Positions 47,378 through 57,164 of a stretch of DNA of 64,000 nucleotides are shown piece after piece; the first letter of the stretch is position 1, and every line of letters starts with the position of its first letter. Under the pieces are notes generated by a model. That model searched no databases. It saw nothing but the letters and a program-made list of their open reading frames with translations, and was not told the DNA's origin. The translations under genes and the position numbers were made by a program. This stretch comes from Dongia rigui (lineage in GTDB: Bacteria > Pseudomonadota > Alphaproteobacteria > Dongiales > Dongiaceae): assembly GCF_034044635.1 (NCBI RefSeq), contig NZ_JAXCLX010000001.1:124001-188000 (forward strand), read 5' to 3'.

Positions 47378-49045
47378 ATGACTGCCACCACCAACCAGCG
47401 CGTCATCCGCGCCCCGCGCGGGACCGAACTCAACGCCAAATCCTGGGCGACCGAAGCGCCGTTGCGCATGCTCATGAACAATCTCGACCCCGAGGTGGCG
47501 GAGAACCCCGGCGAGTTGGTGGTCTATGGCGGCATCGGCAAAGCCGCGCGCAACTGGGCCTGCTTCGACAAGATCGTCGAGACGCTGAAGAAGATGGAGC
47601 AGGACGAAACCCTCCTCATCCAGTCTGGCAAGCCGGTCGGCGTCTTCCGCACCCATGAGAATGCGCCGCGCGTGCTCCTCGCCAACTCCAACCTCGTGCC
47701 GCATTGGGCGACCTGGGAGCATTTTCGCGAATTGGATGCCAAGGGGCTGATGATGTACGGCCAGATGACGGCCGGTTCCTGGATCTATATCGGCAGCCAG
47801 GGCATCGTTCAGGGCACTTACGAAACCTTCGTCGAGGCCGGGCGCCAGCATTACGGCGGCGACCTCAAGGGCCGTTGGATCCTGACCGGGGGCTTGGGTG
47901 GCATGGGCGGTGCGCAGACGCTGGCCGCCACCATGGCCGGTGCCTCGATGATCGCCGTCGAATGCGAACCCTCGCGCATCGAGAAGCGTCTTGAGACGCG
48001 CTATGTCGACGTCAAGGCGAACTCGCTCGACGAAGCGCTCGCCATTCTCGAGAAGGCGAAGAAGGACGGCAAGGCGATCTCCATCGGCCTCCTCGGCAAC
48101 GCCGCCGAGATCTTCCCCGAACTTGTGAAGCGCGGCATTCGTCCCGACATGGTGACCGACCAGACCAGCGCCCATGACCCGCTGAACGGCTATCTCCCAG
48201 CCGGCTGGAGCCTCGCCAAAGCCGCCGAAATGCGCCAGAAGGACCCCGCCGCGGTCGTGAAGGCCGCCAAAGAGTCGATGGCGATCCAGGTCCGAGCCAT
48301 GCTCGATTTTCAAAAGATGGGTGTCCCCACTTTCGATTACGGCAACAACATCCGCCAAATGGCGAAGGAAGTGGGTGTCGCCAACGCCTTCGACTTCCCA
48401 GGCTTCGTGCCGGCCTATATCCGCCCCCTCTTCTGCCGCGGCGTCGGTCCGTTCCGCTGGGTAGCGCTCTCGGGCGATCCGGAAGACATCTACAAGACTG
48501 ATGCCAAGGTGAAGGAACTGATCCCCGACGATAAACACCTTCACAACTGGCTCGACATGGCCGGCAGCCGCATCAAGTTCCAGGGTCTCCCCGCCCGCAT
48601 CTGCTGGGTGGGCCTCGGGCAACGCATGCGCTTAGGACTTGCCTTCAACGAGATGGTGCGCAAGGGCGAATTGAAGGCGCCCATCGTCATCGGCCGCGAC
48701 CATCTCGATTCCGGCTCCGTCTCTAGCCCAAACCGTGAAACCGAAGGCATGCGCGACGGATCGGATGCCGTTTCCGATTGGCCGCTGCTCAATGCCCTCC
48801 TCAACACCGCCTCGGGTGCCACCTGGGTCAGCCTCCATCATGGTGGTGGCGTGGGTATGGGTTTCTCGCAGCATTCCGGCATGGTCGTGTTGTGCGATGG
48901 GTCGGCCGACGCGGATAAACGGCTACGCAATGTGCTGACCAACGATCCCGGCACCGGCGTCATGCGCCATGCCGATGCGGGCTATGAAACGGCCATTGAA
49001 TGTGCGCGCGAGCAAGGGCTAAATCTTCCGATGCTGAACAAGTAA
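47378..49045 (+). CDS. hutU: Urocanate hydratase
   Basis: Converts urocanate to 4-imidazolone-5-propionate using tightly bound NAD; 555 residues, normal length. Visible are the glycine-rich NAD site [24 protein letters not shown], and the urocanase signature [20 protein letters not shown] with the conserved Cys. ATG 47378 was chosen because GAGGTG lies about 8 bases upstream; a GTG at 47369 is less likely. First gene of hutU-hutI-hutD-hutG. Confidence 0.97.
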   Translation: MTATTNQRVIRAPRGTELNAKSWATEAPLRMLMNNLDPEVAENPGELVVYGGIGKAARNWACFDKIVETLKKMEQDETLLIQSGKPVGVFRTHENAPRVLLANSNLVPHWATWEHFRELDAKGLMMYGQMTAGSWIYIGSQGIVQGTYETFVEAGRQHYGGDLKGRWILTGGLGGMGGAQTLAATMAGASMIAVECEPSRIEKRLETRYVDVKANSLDEALAILEKAKKDGKAISIGLLGNAAEIFPELVKRGIRPDMVTDQTSAHDPLNGYLPAGWSLAKAAEMRQKDPAAVVKAAKESMAIQVRAMLDFQKMGVPTFDYGNNIRQMAKEVGVANAFDFPGFVPAYIRPLFCRGVGPFRWVALSGDPEDIYKTDAKVKELIPDDKHLHNWLDMAGSRIKFQGLPARICWVGLGQRMRLGLAFNEMVRKGELKAPIVIGRDHLDSGSVSSPNRETEGMRDGSDAVSDWPLLNALLNTASGATWVSLHHGGGVGMGFSQHSGMVVLCDGSADADKRLRNVLTNDPGTGVMRHADAGYETAIECAREQGLNLPMLNK

Positions 49046-49058
49046 AACGGCTGCGTTC

Positions 49059-50282
49059 ATGACCTGGGATATCCTGCTGACCGATTGCCGCGCCGCCACC
49101 ATGGCGGAGACCGGCAAGCCCTATGGCGCGATCGAGGACGCCGCGGTGGCACTCAAGGACGGCAGGATCGCCTGGGTTGGCGCACGGGCTGACCTCCCTG
49201 CCGGTGACGCCAAGGATACCGCGCGTCTTGGCGGGCGTTGGGTCAGCCCCGGCCTCATCGATTGCCACACCCATCTCGTCTATGGCGGCGACCGGGCGGC
49301 GGAATTCGAACTGCGCCTCAAAGGGGCGACCTATGAGGAGATCGCCAAGGCCGGCGGCGGCATCGCCTCGACCGTGAAGGCGACACGTGCGGCCGGCATC
49401 GACAGCCTGGCGGCGAGTGCCGCAAAGCGCCTCACCGAGATCGCTGCGGAAGGTGTGACGACGATCGAGATCAAATCGGGCTATGGCCTCGATCTCGAAA
49501 ACGAACGCAAGCAGCTGGCGGCAGCCCGACGGTTGGGCGAGATGCATCCGGTCACCATCCGCACCACCTGCCTTGCGGCCCATGCCCTGCCGCCGGAATT
49601 TGCCGGCAACAGCGACGGCTATATCGACAAGGTCTGCACCGAGATCCTGCCCGCGATCGCGCACGAGAAACTCGCCGATGCCGTCGATGCCTTCTGCGAG
49701 AAGATTGCGTTCACGACAGCGCAGACGCGGAAAGTATTCGAGACCGCCAGGCGCCTCGGCCTGCCGGTGAAGCTCCATGCCGAACAATTGTCCGATCAGG
49801 GTGGGACGCAGCTGGCCAGCGAATTCGGCGCGCTCTCCTGCGACCATCTGGAATATGTGAGCGATGCCGGTATCACCGCCATGGCCAAGTCAGGCGCGGT
49901 CGCCGTCCTGCTGCCCGGCGCTTTTTATGCCTTGCGAGAAACCAAGCTGCCGCCGATCGATGCCTTCCGCCGCGCCGGCGTGCCCATCGCCATTTCCACC
50001 GACCATAATCCTGGCACCTCGCCCACTCTCTCACTGCTGCTGATGCTCAGCATGGCGACCACGTTCTTCCGCCTGACGCCGGAGGAAGTGTTGGCCGGCG
50101 CCACGCGACATGCAGCCAAGGCGCTGGGCTTGCAGAAGTCACATGGCCAATTGCAGACGGGCATGAACGCAGATATCGCCATCTGGTCCATCGACCGGCC
50201 GGCGGAGCTCAGCTATTGGTTCGGCGGTAATCCTTGCGGCGGCATCATCCAGAACGGTGCCTGGGTAAAAAAATGCGCGTAA
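49059..50282 (+). CDS. hutI: Imidazolonepropionase
   Basis: Amidohydrolase of 407 residues that opens imidazolone propionate to N-formimidoyl-L-glutamate. The metal motif [16 protein letters not shown] is near residue 70, the substrate Tyr/His region [12 protein letters not shown], the third ligand in [12 protein letters not shown], and the Asp ligand in [10 protein letters not shown]. It begins 13 bases after hutU and overlaps hutD by 10. Confidence 0.96.
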   Translation: MTWDILLTDCRAATMAETGKPYGAIEDAAVALKDGRIAWVGARADLPAGDAKDTARLGGRWVSPGLIDCHTHLVYGGDRAAEFELRLKGATYEEIAKAGGGIASTVKATRAAGIDSLAASAAKRLTEIAAEGVTTIEIKSGYGLDLENERKQLAAARRLGEMHPVTIRTTCLAAHALPPEFAGNSDGYIDKVCTEILPAIAHEKLADAVDAFCEKIAFTTAQTRKVFETARRLGLPVKLHAEQLSDQGGTQLASEFGALSCDHLEYVSDAGITAMAKSGAVAVLLPGAFYALRETKLPPIDAFRRAGVPIAISTDHNPGTSPTLSLLLMLSMATTFFRLTPEEVLAGATRHAAKALGLQKSHGQLQTGMNADIAIWSIDRPAELSYWFGGNPCGGIIQNGAWVKKCA

Positions 50283-50851
50283 CCGCCCTCGGCCCCGCCG
50301 ACTACAAACGCATGCCGTGGAAGAATGGCGGTGGCTCGACGCTCGAATTGCTGCAGGACGCGCTCCCCGCAGGTGGCTTCAACTGGCGCCTCTCCATCGC
50401 CGATGTGGCATCGGCTGGCCCCTTCTCGACATTCGAGGGTATCGATCGCCAGATCATGCTGGTCAACGGCAATGGCATGGTCTTGAGCTTCGGCCAGGAA
50501 GCCCCGCCGGTCGTTCTTTCCAAACCGCTCAAACCCCATGGCTTCAAGGGCGAATGGGCGACCGATTGCCGCCTGATCGACGGCGTCATCCAGGATTTCA
50601 ACGTCATGGTGCGCCGTACCTGGGGCAGCGCCGCCGTCAACGGCTTCGATCTGGTGAAGGACCAGCGCTTTACGCTTGCAGTGGCCCCACTCGTCATTCT
50701 CCATCTGTTGAGCGGTGTCGTCGACGCAGCCGGCACCAACATGCGTGACGGCGATACCCTGCGCCTGGACAGCACCGCGCCTGAGCTTGTCACCGTTCAG
50801 CCGCAAAGTCCGAATGCCCGCTTGATCGTCGTTTCCTTGAAGGCGCACTGA
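50273..50851 (+). CDS. hutD: HutD family protein
   Basis: A 192-residue cupin-fold protein of the HutD/Ves family. The N-terminal [33 protein letters not shown], and [13 protein letters not shown] are typical. HutD is found in hut operons of many bacteria and is thought to limit urocanate or formimidoylglutamate accumulation; its biochemical role is not established. ATG 50273 overlaps the hutI stop by 10 bases, and hutG follows after 2 bases, so translation is probably coupled. Confidence 0.92.
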   Translation: MRVTALGPADYKRMPWKNGGGSTLELLQDALPAGGFNWRLSIADVASAGPFSTFEGIDRQIMLVNGNGMVLSFGQEAPPVVLSKPLKPHGFKGEWATDCRLIDGVIQDFNVMVRRTWGSAAVNGFDLVKDQRFTLAVAPLVILHLLSGVVDAAGTNMRDGDTLRLDSTAPELVTVQPQSPNARLIVVSLKAH

Positions 50852-50853
50852 CC

Positions 50854-51642
50854 ATGCTGCATGCCTACGACTTCGTGCCCGGCACTTCCCCCTTGCTGAT
50901 TTCCATGCCGCATGTCGGCACCGAATTGTTGCCCGAGATCGAGGCCGGCCTTGCCGAACCCGCCAAAGGCCTGTGCGACACCGACTGGCACCTGCCGACC
51001 CTCTATGATTTTGCGCGCGGCATCGGCGCTACGCTGGTGATCGCCCGCTGGTCGCGCTTCAACATCGACCTCAACCGCCCCTCGGACGACAAGCCGCTCT
51101 ACGCGACGGCGACGACGGGGCTGTACCCGGACGTATTGTTCGACGGCCAGCCGCTGTTTGCCCCCGGCAAGGCACCCAGCGTGGAGACCCGGGATCTGGC
51201 ACTCGGCGAAATCTGGGAGCCCTATCACAACCGTCTCGCCGCCGAACTCGAACGTCTCAAGGCCGAACACGGCCATGCGGTCCTGTTCGACGCGCATTCC
51301 ATCAAAGGCTTCGTGCCGCGTCTCTTCGACGGTGAGTTGCCCGACTTCAACATCGGCACCAATGACGGCAAGAGCTGCGACGCCAGCCTTACCGCGCGCC
51401 TTGCCGAAACATGCGATGCGCCCGGCTATACCCATGTGGTGAACGGCCGCTTCAAGGGTGGCTACATCACGCGGCACTATGGCAACCCGCACGACCATGT
51501 GCACGCCGTTCAGCTCGAACTCGCCCAGCGCACTTATATGCGCGAGGCGCCGCCCTTCGATTACCAGCCCGGCCCCGCCGCCCGGGTGCAGGCCGTGCTC
51601 GCCCGGTTCGTCGAAACGCTGGCGACGTGGCGCCCGCTTTGA
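50854..51642 (+). CDS. hutG: N-formylglutamate deformylase
   Basis: A 262-residue member of the N-formylglutamate amidohydrolase family that yields glutamate and formate, the last step after HutF. Landmarks: ISMPHVGTELLP near residue 22, DTDWHLPTLYDFA, RFNIDLNRP, and VLFDAHSIKGFVPRLFDG with the zinc-binding residues. Ends the hutU-I-D-G run. Confidence 0.94.
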   Translation: MLHAYDFVPGTSPLLISMPHVGTELLPEIEAGLAEPAKGLCDTDWHLPTLYDFARGIGATLVIARWSRFNIDLNRPSDDKPLYATATTGLYPDVLFDGQPLFAPGKAPSVETRDLALGEIWEPYHNRLAAELERLKAEHGHAVLFDAHSIKGFVPRLFDGELPDFNIGTNDGKSCDASLTARLAETCDAPGYTHVVNGRFKGGYITRHYGNPHDHVHAVQLELAQRTYMREAPPFDYQPGPAARVQAVLARFVETLATWRPL

Positions 51643-51682
51643 CCCCTTGCCGAAAGGCACCTTCACCGCGTAGATAGGCCGG

Positions 51683-52102
51683 ATGCGCAAGCGCCCACCC
51701 CGTCTCCAACCCCGCCGGAAGCATTTGTGGCCGGTCTTGGTGTTGGCTTATGCCCTGTTGATCCAGTCCATTCTGGGTCCGGCAGTCGCGGGCGCGCACG
51801 CGTTTTCAATGGCGCAGCACGAGGCCCTGGGCCTCACGGCCCTCTGCGCCGATGGCAGCAATACACCCAATGCACCGGCGCCGCAGAAACAGGTGCCGGA
51901 CGGCGATTGCTTTGCTTGCAAGATCGCCTGCACGGCCAGCTTCGGTGTCGCCGCCCTGCCAGCGCCGGAAGCCGCGGCGATCTATGTTGCCTCCACCATC
52001 CCATGGCAGGCACTGCCGCTTGCCACTGACGATACCGCGTCATCCCAGGCACGCTATAAATCTGACCTCGCCTCGCGGGCCCCGCCTGCTGCCCTGATCT
52101 GA
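51683..52102 (+). CDS. DUF2946-like small exported protein
   Basis: A 139-residue protein with a very basic start (MRKRPPRLQPRRKHLW) and one membrane/signal segment (PVLVLAYALLIQSILGPAVAGAHA), then a short domain with the paired-Cys motif CFACKIAC and a C-terminal RAPPAA end, which resembles DUF2946 proteins. Those often sit next to TonB receptors and PepSY proteins and are linked to metal uptake, but their function is unknown. It starts 41 bases after hutG and precedes the PepSY gene. Confidence 0.65.
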   Translation: MRKRPPRLQPRRKHLWPVLVLAYALLIQSILGPAVAGAHAFSMAQHEALGLTALCADGSNTPNAPAPQKQVPDGDCFACKIACTASFGVAALPAPEAAAIYVASTIPWQALPLATDDTASSQARYKSDLASRAPPAALI

Positions 52103-52172
52103 AGATCACTCAACTCGATCAGGTTTGAACGCCGGCGGCATTGCTGCCGGCCGAATGCAAAAGGCTGTCATT

Positions 52173-53540
52173 ATGACTCTGAACCATGCAGCGCCGCCGC
52201 GCGAGATCGCGGCTGCGCCTTCCTATCTCTATCGTGCCGTCTGGCGCTGGCATTTCTATGCCGGCCTGCTGGTGCTGCCCTTCATGATCCTCCTCGCCGT
52301 CACCGGCGGCCTCTATCTGCTGAAGGATGAACTCAACGCCGTCTTCTACAAGGACTATCTCAGCGTCACGGAACAGTCGTCGCCGGTCTTACCTGCGTCG
52401 ACACTTGTAGCCAACGCCACCGAATATCTGCCGGGGACCGTCACCGCCTACATCCCGGCGCCCAGCACGACGTCGAGCGCCACAGTTACAATCAAGACCG
52501 ATGCTGGAAAGCAGCGCGTCTACGTCAATCCTTACGACGGCAAGGTCCTCGGCAAGCTCGATGACAGTGGTGCTGGGGTAACGCCTTTCATGCTGACGAT
52601 CCGCAAGATCCACAGCCTCGACTATTTCGGCTGGATCGCCAACCGCGTCATCGAGATCGTCGCCGGCTGGGCCATGATACTGGTCGTTACCGGCATTTAT
52701 CTGTGGTGGCCGCGCGGTCGCAATCTCGGCACCTTCAAGATTCGAAGCGGTGCCAAGCGGCGCCCCTACTGGCGCGACCTCCACGCCGTCACCGGCCTTT
52801 ATGCCGGCGGGTTCATCTTCTTCCTGGCGCTCAGCGGGTTACCCTGGTCGGGATTCTGGGGTGACAAGGTCAATACCTATGCCAACGAGGCGGGACTTGG
52901 CTATCCGACCGGCTATTGGGACAACGTGCCGGTTTCAAAAGTGCCGATGAAGGACGCCATGACCCAAGTCAACTGGACCATGGAAAACGCGCCGATGCCT
53001 GAATCGACGCCGACCGGGGCGACTGCGTTCGGCCTCGACCAGGCGGTCACAATCTTCGACAAGCTCGGCATCCACAAAGGCTATGCGATCGATCTGCCGC
53101 AGAGTGCCGAAGGCGTCTACACTGCCTCGGTCTATCCTGACGACATCAATTTCGAACGCATCATTCATCTGGACCAATACAGCGGCAAGGTGCTGTTCGA
53201 TGCCGGCTTCAAGGAGCTTGGAATCGCCGGCAAGGCCATTGAGATGGGCGTCAGCATCCACATGGGCCAGCAATTCGGCCGCCTCAATCAGATCGCGTTG
53301 CTGGCCGTCTGCGCCTCGATTGTCCTGATGTCAGTCTCAGCCATTGTGATGTGGTGGCAGCGCCGCCCGAAGGGATCGCTGGGCGCCCCGCGCTATCCGC
53401 GCGATTACCGCGTGGCACGCGGTGCCGTGGCGATCCTGGCGCTGATGGGCGTGCTGTTTCCGCTCACCGGCCTCACCATCCTCATGGCACTGGTGATCGA
53501 TTTCATGACGCCACGCGATTGGGTCAAAAGCGCAGCCTAG
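52173..53540 (+). CDS. PepSY-associated TM protein (iron-uptake/ferric reductase type)
   Basis: A 455-residue inner-membrane protein with PepSY-type layout: WRWHFYAGLLVLPFMILLAVTGGLYLLKDELN at the start (first helix with conserved His), a periplasmic domain, RKIHSLDYFG, a second pair of helices with WRDLHAVTGLYAGGFIF, then ISIHMGQQFG-type and C-terminal helices. Relatives are associated with siderophore-iron reduction or utilisation. ATG 52173 was chosen; an earlier ATG at 52155 is possible. It follows DUF2946, and its end overlaps the next convergent gene by 4 bases. Confidence 0.85.
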   Translation: MTLNHAAPPREIAAAPSYLYRAVWRWHFYAGLLVLPFMILLAVTGGLYLLKDELNAVFYKDYLSVTEQSSPVLPASTLVANATEYLPGTVTAYIPAPSTTSSATVTIKTDAGKQRVYVNPYDGKVLGKLDDSGAGVTPFMLTIRKIHSLDYFGWIANRVIEIVAGWAMILVVTGIYLWWPRGRNLGTFKIRSGAKRRPYWRDLHAVTGLYAGGFIFFLALSGLPWSGFWGDKVNTYANEAGLGYPTGYWDNVPVSKVPMKDAMTQVNWTMENAPMPESTPTGATAFGLDQAVTIFDKLGIHKGYAIDLPQSAEGVYTASVYPDDINFERIIHLDQYSGKVLFDAGFKELGIAGKAIEMGVSIHMGQQFGRLNQIALLAVCASIVLMSVSAIVMWWQRRPKGSLGAPRYPRDYRVARGAVAILALMGVLFPLTGLTILMALVIDFMTPRDWVKSAA

Positions 53541-54952
53541 CGCCACAGGCTCGCGATACTGCGCAAATCGCCGGTGATCTTCGGCCCGACCGCAATCAGC
53601 ACGCGCGCCAGATAGGCAAGCGGCAGGTGCAGCAGGACCAGGATCACCGGCAGCGCGATCTGCACCGGGATATCGTAATCTTCGGCCGCCCAAATGAGGC
53701 TGTCGAGCAGGCCGGGCAAATTGCCCGCGACGGCCGCTACGACCAGCACGGCAACGGCAAGCTTCAGCCAGCCTTCGCCGTTCAGCGTGACGTTCTGCAG
53801 TTTAAGGCGGCGGCGGATCCATTCGATGATTGCCGCCAGCAACGCGGCCGCAACCGCCACGACGAAAGGCCAGAGAGTCTTGATGAGTTCGTCGATGGAA
53901 AAGAGCGCCGGCAGGAACAGGATCACCAGCCAGCCATAGAGATGCCAGCGCCGGCTTGGCCACGATGTCCGCAGGCCCGTCTGTGCATCCTTGAGACGCA
54001 AACCCAGATAGCCGAAGGCGAGGCAAAACAGCAGCTGCTCGAGATCAATCGCCAAGCCGCCTCGAGCTGTCAGAAGCACGGCCAGATTGCCGAGTACGAT
54101 CAGCGCTACGGTGATCAAAAAGCAGTAGCCGATCCCAGCATACCCCAGCAGATATCCGGCCATGAGAGCGGCCAGAGGCAGGGCAGCATATCGGCCACCC
54201 AGACCGATGTATTCAGGGACAGTCTGCCGATCCGGCAGCAGTGCCCAGGTGAATTGCCACAACAAAGCGACGAGGGCGAAGAAGGCAACCATTGCCCAGC
54301 TGTAGCGCCAAGGGTTGCCGGCATCTCCCCCCTCCGTCACGCAGCGCCCGGCGAGGAACCAACCGGCTGCCGTCACCAGCGTCGCCAGATTATCCAGACG
54401 ATACCGAATCTCTCTCGCCTCCGGGAAATGGAGGCCGAGTGCGACGCCGGCCAGCGTCGCTACCATCAATCCGCCGATGATAAGACCGACCTGGCATCGG
54501 GCTGCCCCCAGCAGGAACAGCACAAAGAAAAACAGCGGCAGCAGCGACACATAAAAATCGAGGGCAACATCATTGCCGAGGTCATGGCGTCCAAGCGCGA
54601 AACTGCATGGCAGCAGGATGAGCACGATCGCCAGTACCCAGGGCCGGCGCAGCACACTTCCGCTCCCTATCAGGGCCTGAACCAGTTGCTCCGACAACGC
54701 GGCACGGCAGACCCAAAGTGCGACGATATACTGCGCAGCACCGCCGCCGATATAGCCACCATTCAGATCCAGAGACGGCCCCAGCGCCGCGATCCCGCCC
54801 AATGCCAATGTGACAAATCCTGGCACGCCATGGCGCCGGCCCAGCCATGCGCCGAGCGGGATCAACAGATAGGGAAGCGAGAGCGAGACGCCGTTGAATT
54901 GCGGCGAATTGTACAGCAGCAGCGGCAGAATCGGGACCAGCACCCACGGCAT
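53537..54952 (-). CDS. Uncharacterised polytopic membrane protein
   Basis: A 471-residue protein with about twelve hydrophobic segments, for example YLLIPLGAWLGRR, ALAIVLILLPCSF-type helices and VQIALPVILVLLHLPLAYLA. The first half resembles MASE1-like sensory membrane domains (LPYLLIPLGAWLG, YIVALWVCRAAL), but no signalling output domain follows, so this is only a suggestion. The ATG at 54952 has GGGGAGG upstream; a GTG at 54958 is the alternative. The opposite strand is open over the same span but is antisense noise. It lies between the PepSY gene and hutF. Confidence 0.7.
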   Translation of the reverse strand: MPWVLVPILPLLLYNSPQFNGVSLSLPYLLIPLGAWLGRRHGVPGFVTLALGGIAALGPSLDLNGGYIGGGAAQYIVALWVCRAALSEQLVQALIGSGSVLRRPWVLAIVLILLPCSFALGRHDLGNDVALDFYVSLLPLFFFVLFLLGAARCQVGLIIGGLMVATLAGVALGLHFPEAREIRYRLDNLATLVTAAGWFLAGRCVTEGGDAGNPWRYSWAMVAFFALVALLWQFTWALLPDRQTVPEYIGLGGRYAALPLAALMAGYLLGYAGIGYCFLITVALIVLGNLAVLLTARGGLAIDLEQLLFCLAFGYLGLRLKDAQTGLRTSWPSRRWHLYGWLVILFLPALFSIDELIKTLWPFVVAVAAALLAAIIEWIRRRLKLQNVTLNGEGWLKLAVAVLVVAAVAGNLPGLLDSLIWAAEDYDIPVQIALPVILVLLHLPLAYLARVLIAVGPKITGDLRSIASLWR

Positions 54953-54994
54953 GACCACCCTCCCCAGATGCGCCCGCCGCAGATGGCGGGTAGA

Positions 54995-56356
54995 TCAGAT
55001 CACCGCCTTCACCGCGGCCGCAAAGGCGCGCCCGGCCTCGATCTCGTCACCATGGCGGCCATCCTGCACCACCCAATCGCCGCCGACCATGACATCCTTC
55101 ACCATGCGGTTGAGCCCGGCAAATAGCCAGCGGCCCAGAATGTCATCACCCGTCACATGGGCGAGCAGCGGGTGGCTGCCATCCAGCACCACCAGATCGG
55201 CGCGGTTGCCGACGGCGATGGCGCCCATCTTCTGCCCCAAGGCCTGTGCGCCGCCCGCCGCATTGGCGCGGTAGAGGAAGCCAGCCACGTGCTTATTGGC
55301 ATCATGCAAGCGGTTGCGGCGCTCGTGCTTCAGGCGCTGGCCATATTCCAGCCAGCGTAATTCCTCAACCACGCTCAACGACACATGGCTGTCGGAACCG
55401 ATGCCGATGCGCCCGCCGGCATTGATGAAGTCGACCGCGGGGAACAAGCCATCGCCGAGATTGGCCTCCGTGGTCGGGCAGAGCCCCGCCACCGCCTGGC
55501 TCTTCGCCATCGCCTGTACTTCGTCGGCTTCGGCATGGGTGGCGTGAATGAGGCACCAGCGCCCGTCGACGGCGACATTGTCATAGAGCCATTGTATCGG
55601 CCGCCGCCCGCTCCAGGCCAGGCAATCGTCGACTTCCTTCTGTTGCTCGGCGATGTGGACATGGACCGGCCGGTCATCCTTCGTGCTGCCCATGACGGCC
55701 AGAATCTCGTCCCGCGTCACTGCGCGTAAGGAATGGAAGCAGAAGCCAAGACGCTTGCCCGGCGCCGCGCAATCCTTGGCAAGGCTCTCTTGCATCTTGA
55801 GATAGCTGTCGACTGAATTGATGAAGCGCCGCTGCCCATCGCTGGGCTGCTTGCCGCCGAAGCCGCCATGGGCATAGAGCACTGGCAACAAGGTGATGCC
55901 GATCCCCGCTCGTTCCGCCGCGCGCAAGACCCGGCGCGACATTTCCGAAGGATCCGCATAGCTGCGTCCGTCCAGATCATGGTGCAGATAATGAAACTCG
56001 GCGACGGCGGTATAGCCGCCCTTCAGCATGTCGATATAGAGATAGCGCGCGATGTCCTCGACCTGGTCGGGGCTGAGCTTGCCGACCAGCCGGTACATGA
56101 GGTCGCGCCAGGTCCAGAAGCTGTCTTCGGGATTCAGCGCCACTTCAGCCAGTCCCGCCATCGCACGCTGGAAGGCATGCGAATGCAGGTTCGGCATGCC
56201 GGGCAGGACCGGCCCTTGGCATTGCGTGGCACCCGCTGGTGCGCTAGCACCGCTCTCCACACGGATGACAGTGCCGGTGCGGTCGAACTCGATGACAACC
56301 TGCTCTGCCCAGCCATTCGGCAGCAGGGCGACGGGGGCGAAGACGATTCTCGGCAT
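54995..56356 (-). CDS. hutF: Formimidoylglutamate deiminase
   Basis: Amidohydrolase of 453 residues that converts N-formimidoylglutamate to N-formylglutamate and ammonia, feeding HutG. The metal motif MPNLHSHAFQRAMAG is near residue 55; FHYLHHDLDGRSYADP, HIAEQQKEVDDC, and HATHAEADE and GSDSHVSLS give the remaining ligands. An AGGGAAAG ribosome site precedes ATG 56356. Divergent from hutC across a shared operator. Confidence 0.95.
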   Translation of the reverse strand: MPRIVFAPVALLPNGWAEQVVIEFDRTGTVIRVESGASAPAGATQCQGPVLPGMPNLHSHAFQRAMAGLAEVALNPEDSFWTWRDLMYRLVGKLSPDQVEDIARYLYIDMLKGGYTAVAEFHYLHHDLDGRSYADPSEMSRRVLRAAERAGIGITLLPVLYAHGGFGGKQPSDGQRRFINSVDSYLKMQESLAKDCAAPGKRLGFCFHSLRAVTRDEILAVMGSTKDDRPVHVHIAEQQKEVDDCLAWSGRRPIQWLYDNVAVDGRWCLIHATHAEADEVQAMAKSQAVAGLCPTTEANLGDGLFPAVDFINAGGRIGIGSDSHVSLSVVEELRWLEYGQRLKHERRNRLHDANKHVAGFLYRANAAGGAQALGQKMGAIAVGNRADLVVLDGSHPLLAHVTGDDILGRWLFAGLNRMVKDVMVGGDWVVQDGRHGDEIEAGRAFAAAVKAVI

Positions 56357-56377
56357 GGGTCTTTCCCTGTAGCTGTC

Positions 56378-56393
56378 TATACATGTATATATA
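56378..56393. promoter_or_regulatory. HutC operator in the hutF-hutC intergenic region
   Basis: TATACATGTATA (56378-56389) is a perfect 12-base palindrome continuing into TGTATATATA. It matches the palindromic core found at the hutU promoter. The position between divergent hutF and hutC suggests control of both, with autoregulation of hutC. Confidence 0.7.
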
Positions 56394-56447
56394 TCTTGGA
56401 TTTTGCGGTCTCTGTCGAGTCCGCGCCATGACCTTGCCGGGAAGCGA

Positions 56448-57164
56448 ATGAACCAGGAGATCGTGCCGCATTACCAGCGCGTCAAGCGCATGATCGCCGA
56501 CCGCATCGCGGCCGGCGCCTGGAGCGCGGGCGACCGCATTTCATCGGAAGCCGAACTGGTGAAGGAACTGAGCGTCAGCCGCATGACGATCAACCGCGCC
56601 CTGCGCGAGCTGACGATCGAGGGCGTCCTGACCCGCGTCCAGGGCGTCGGCACCTTCGTTGCCACGGTAAAGCCCCAGGCGGCCCTGTTTGAAGTTCGCA
56701 ACATCGCCGAGGAGATCGCCGAGCGGGGCCACCTACATCGCGCCGAGGTGATCTTGCTGAAGGCGGAGCCGGCACCCGAGGATATCGCCGGGACCTTCGG
56801 CCTGAAGAACGGCGAGCGCGTCTTCCACTCCGTTTTGCTGCACCTTGAGAACGACCTGCCCGTGCAGATCGAGGATAGGTATGTCGATCCGCGTCATGCG
56901 CGCGATTACCTTGATCAGGATTTCACGCGTCAGACACCTTACGTTTACCTCACGGCCATCGCCCCGATCTCGGAAGCCGAGCACATCATCGAGGCGGTGC
57001 TGCCCAGCATCAGCGAGCGCAAGCTGTTGAAGATCGATGCCCACGAGCCATGCCTGCAGCTGACCCGCCGCACCTGGTCGTCAGGCAAGCCGGTCAGCCA
57101 TGTGCGACTGGTCTATCCCGGCAGCCGCTACCGCCTCTCTGGACGGATCGCCCCAAAGACCTGA
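56448..57164 (+). CDS. hutC: HutC transcriptional repressor (GntR family)
   Basis: A 238-residue GntR/HutC regulator. The N-terminal winged helix has ISSEAELVKELSVSRMTINR and LTIEGVLTRVQGVGTFVA; the C-terminal UTRA effector domain follows (VFHSVLLHLENDLPVQIEDRYV). HutC repressors release DNA on binding urocanate. ATG 56448 was chosen because GGGAAG lies just upstream. Its stop is directly next to the convergent methyltransferase stop (57165). Confidence 0.94.
   Translation: MNQEIVPHYQRVKRMIADRIAAGAWSAGDRISSEAELVKELSVSRMTINRALRELTIEGVLTRVQGVGTFVATVKPQAALFEVRNIAEEIAERGHLHRAEVILLKAEPAPEDIAGTFGLKNGERVFHSVLLHLENDLPVQIEDRYVDPRHARDYLDQDFTRQTPYVYLTAIAPISEAEHIIEAVLPSISERKLLKIDAHEPCLQLTRRTWSSGKPVSHVRLVYPGSRYRLSGRIAPKT

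Noticed and set aside
53351-55126. A 591-codon open frame on the plus strand
   Set aside because: It is rich in Gln, Arg, Asp and His with no domain, lacks a ribosome site, and lies opposite a convincing multi-helix membrane protein and the ends of the PepSY and hutF genes. Typical antisense openness of high-GC DNA.
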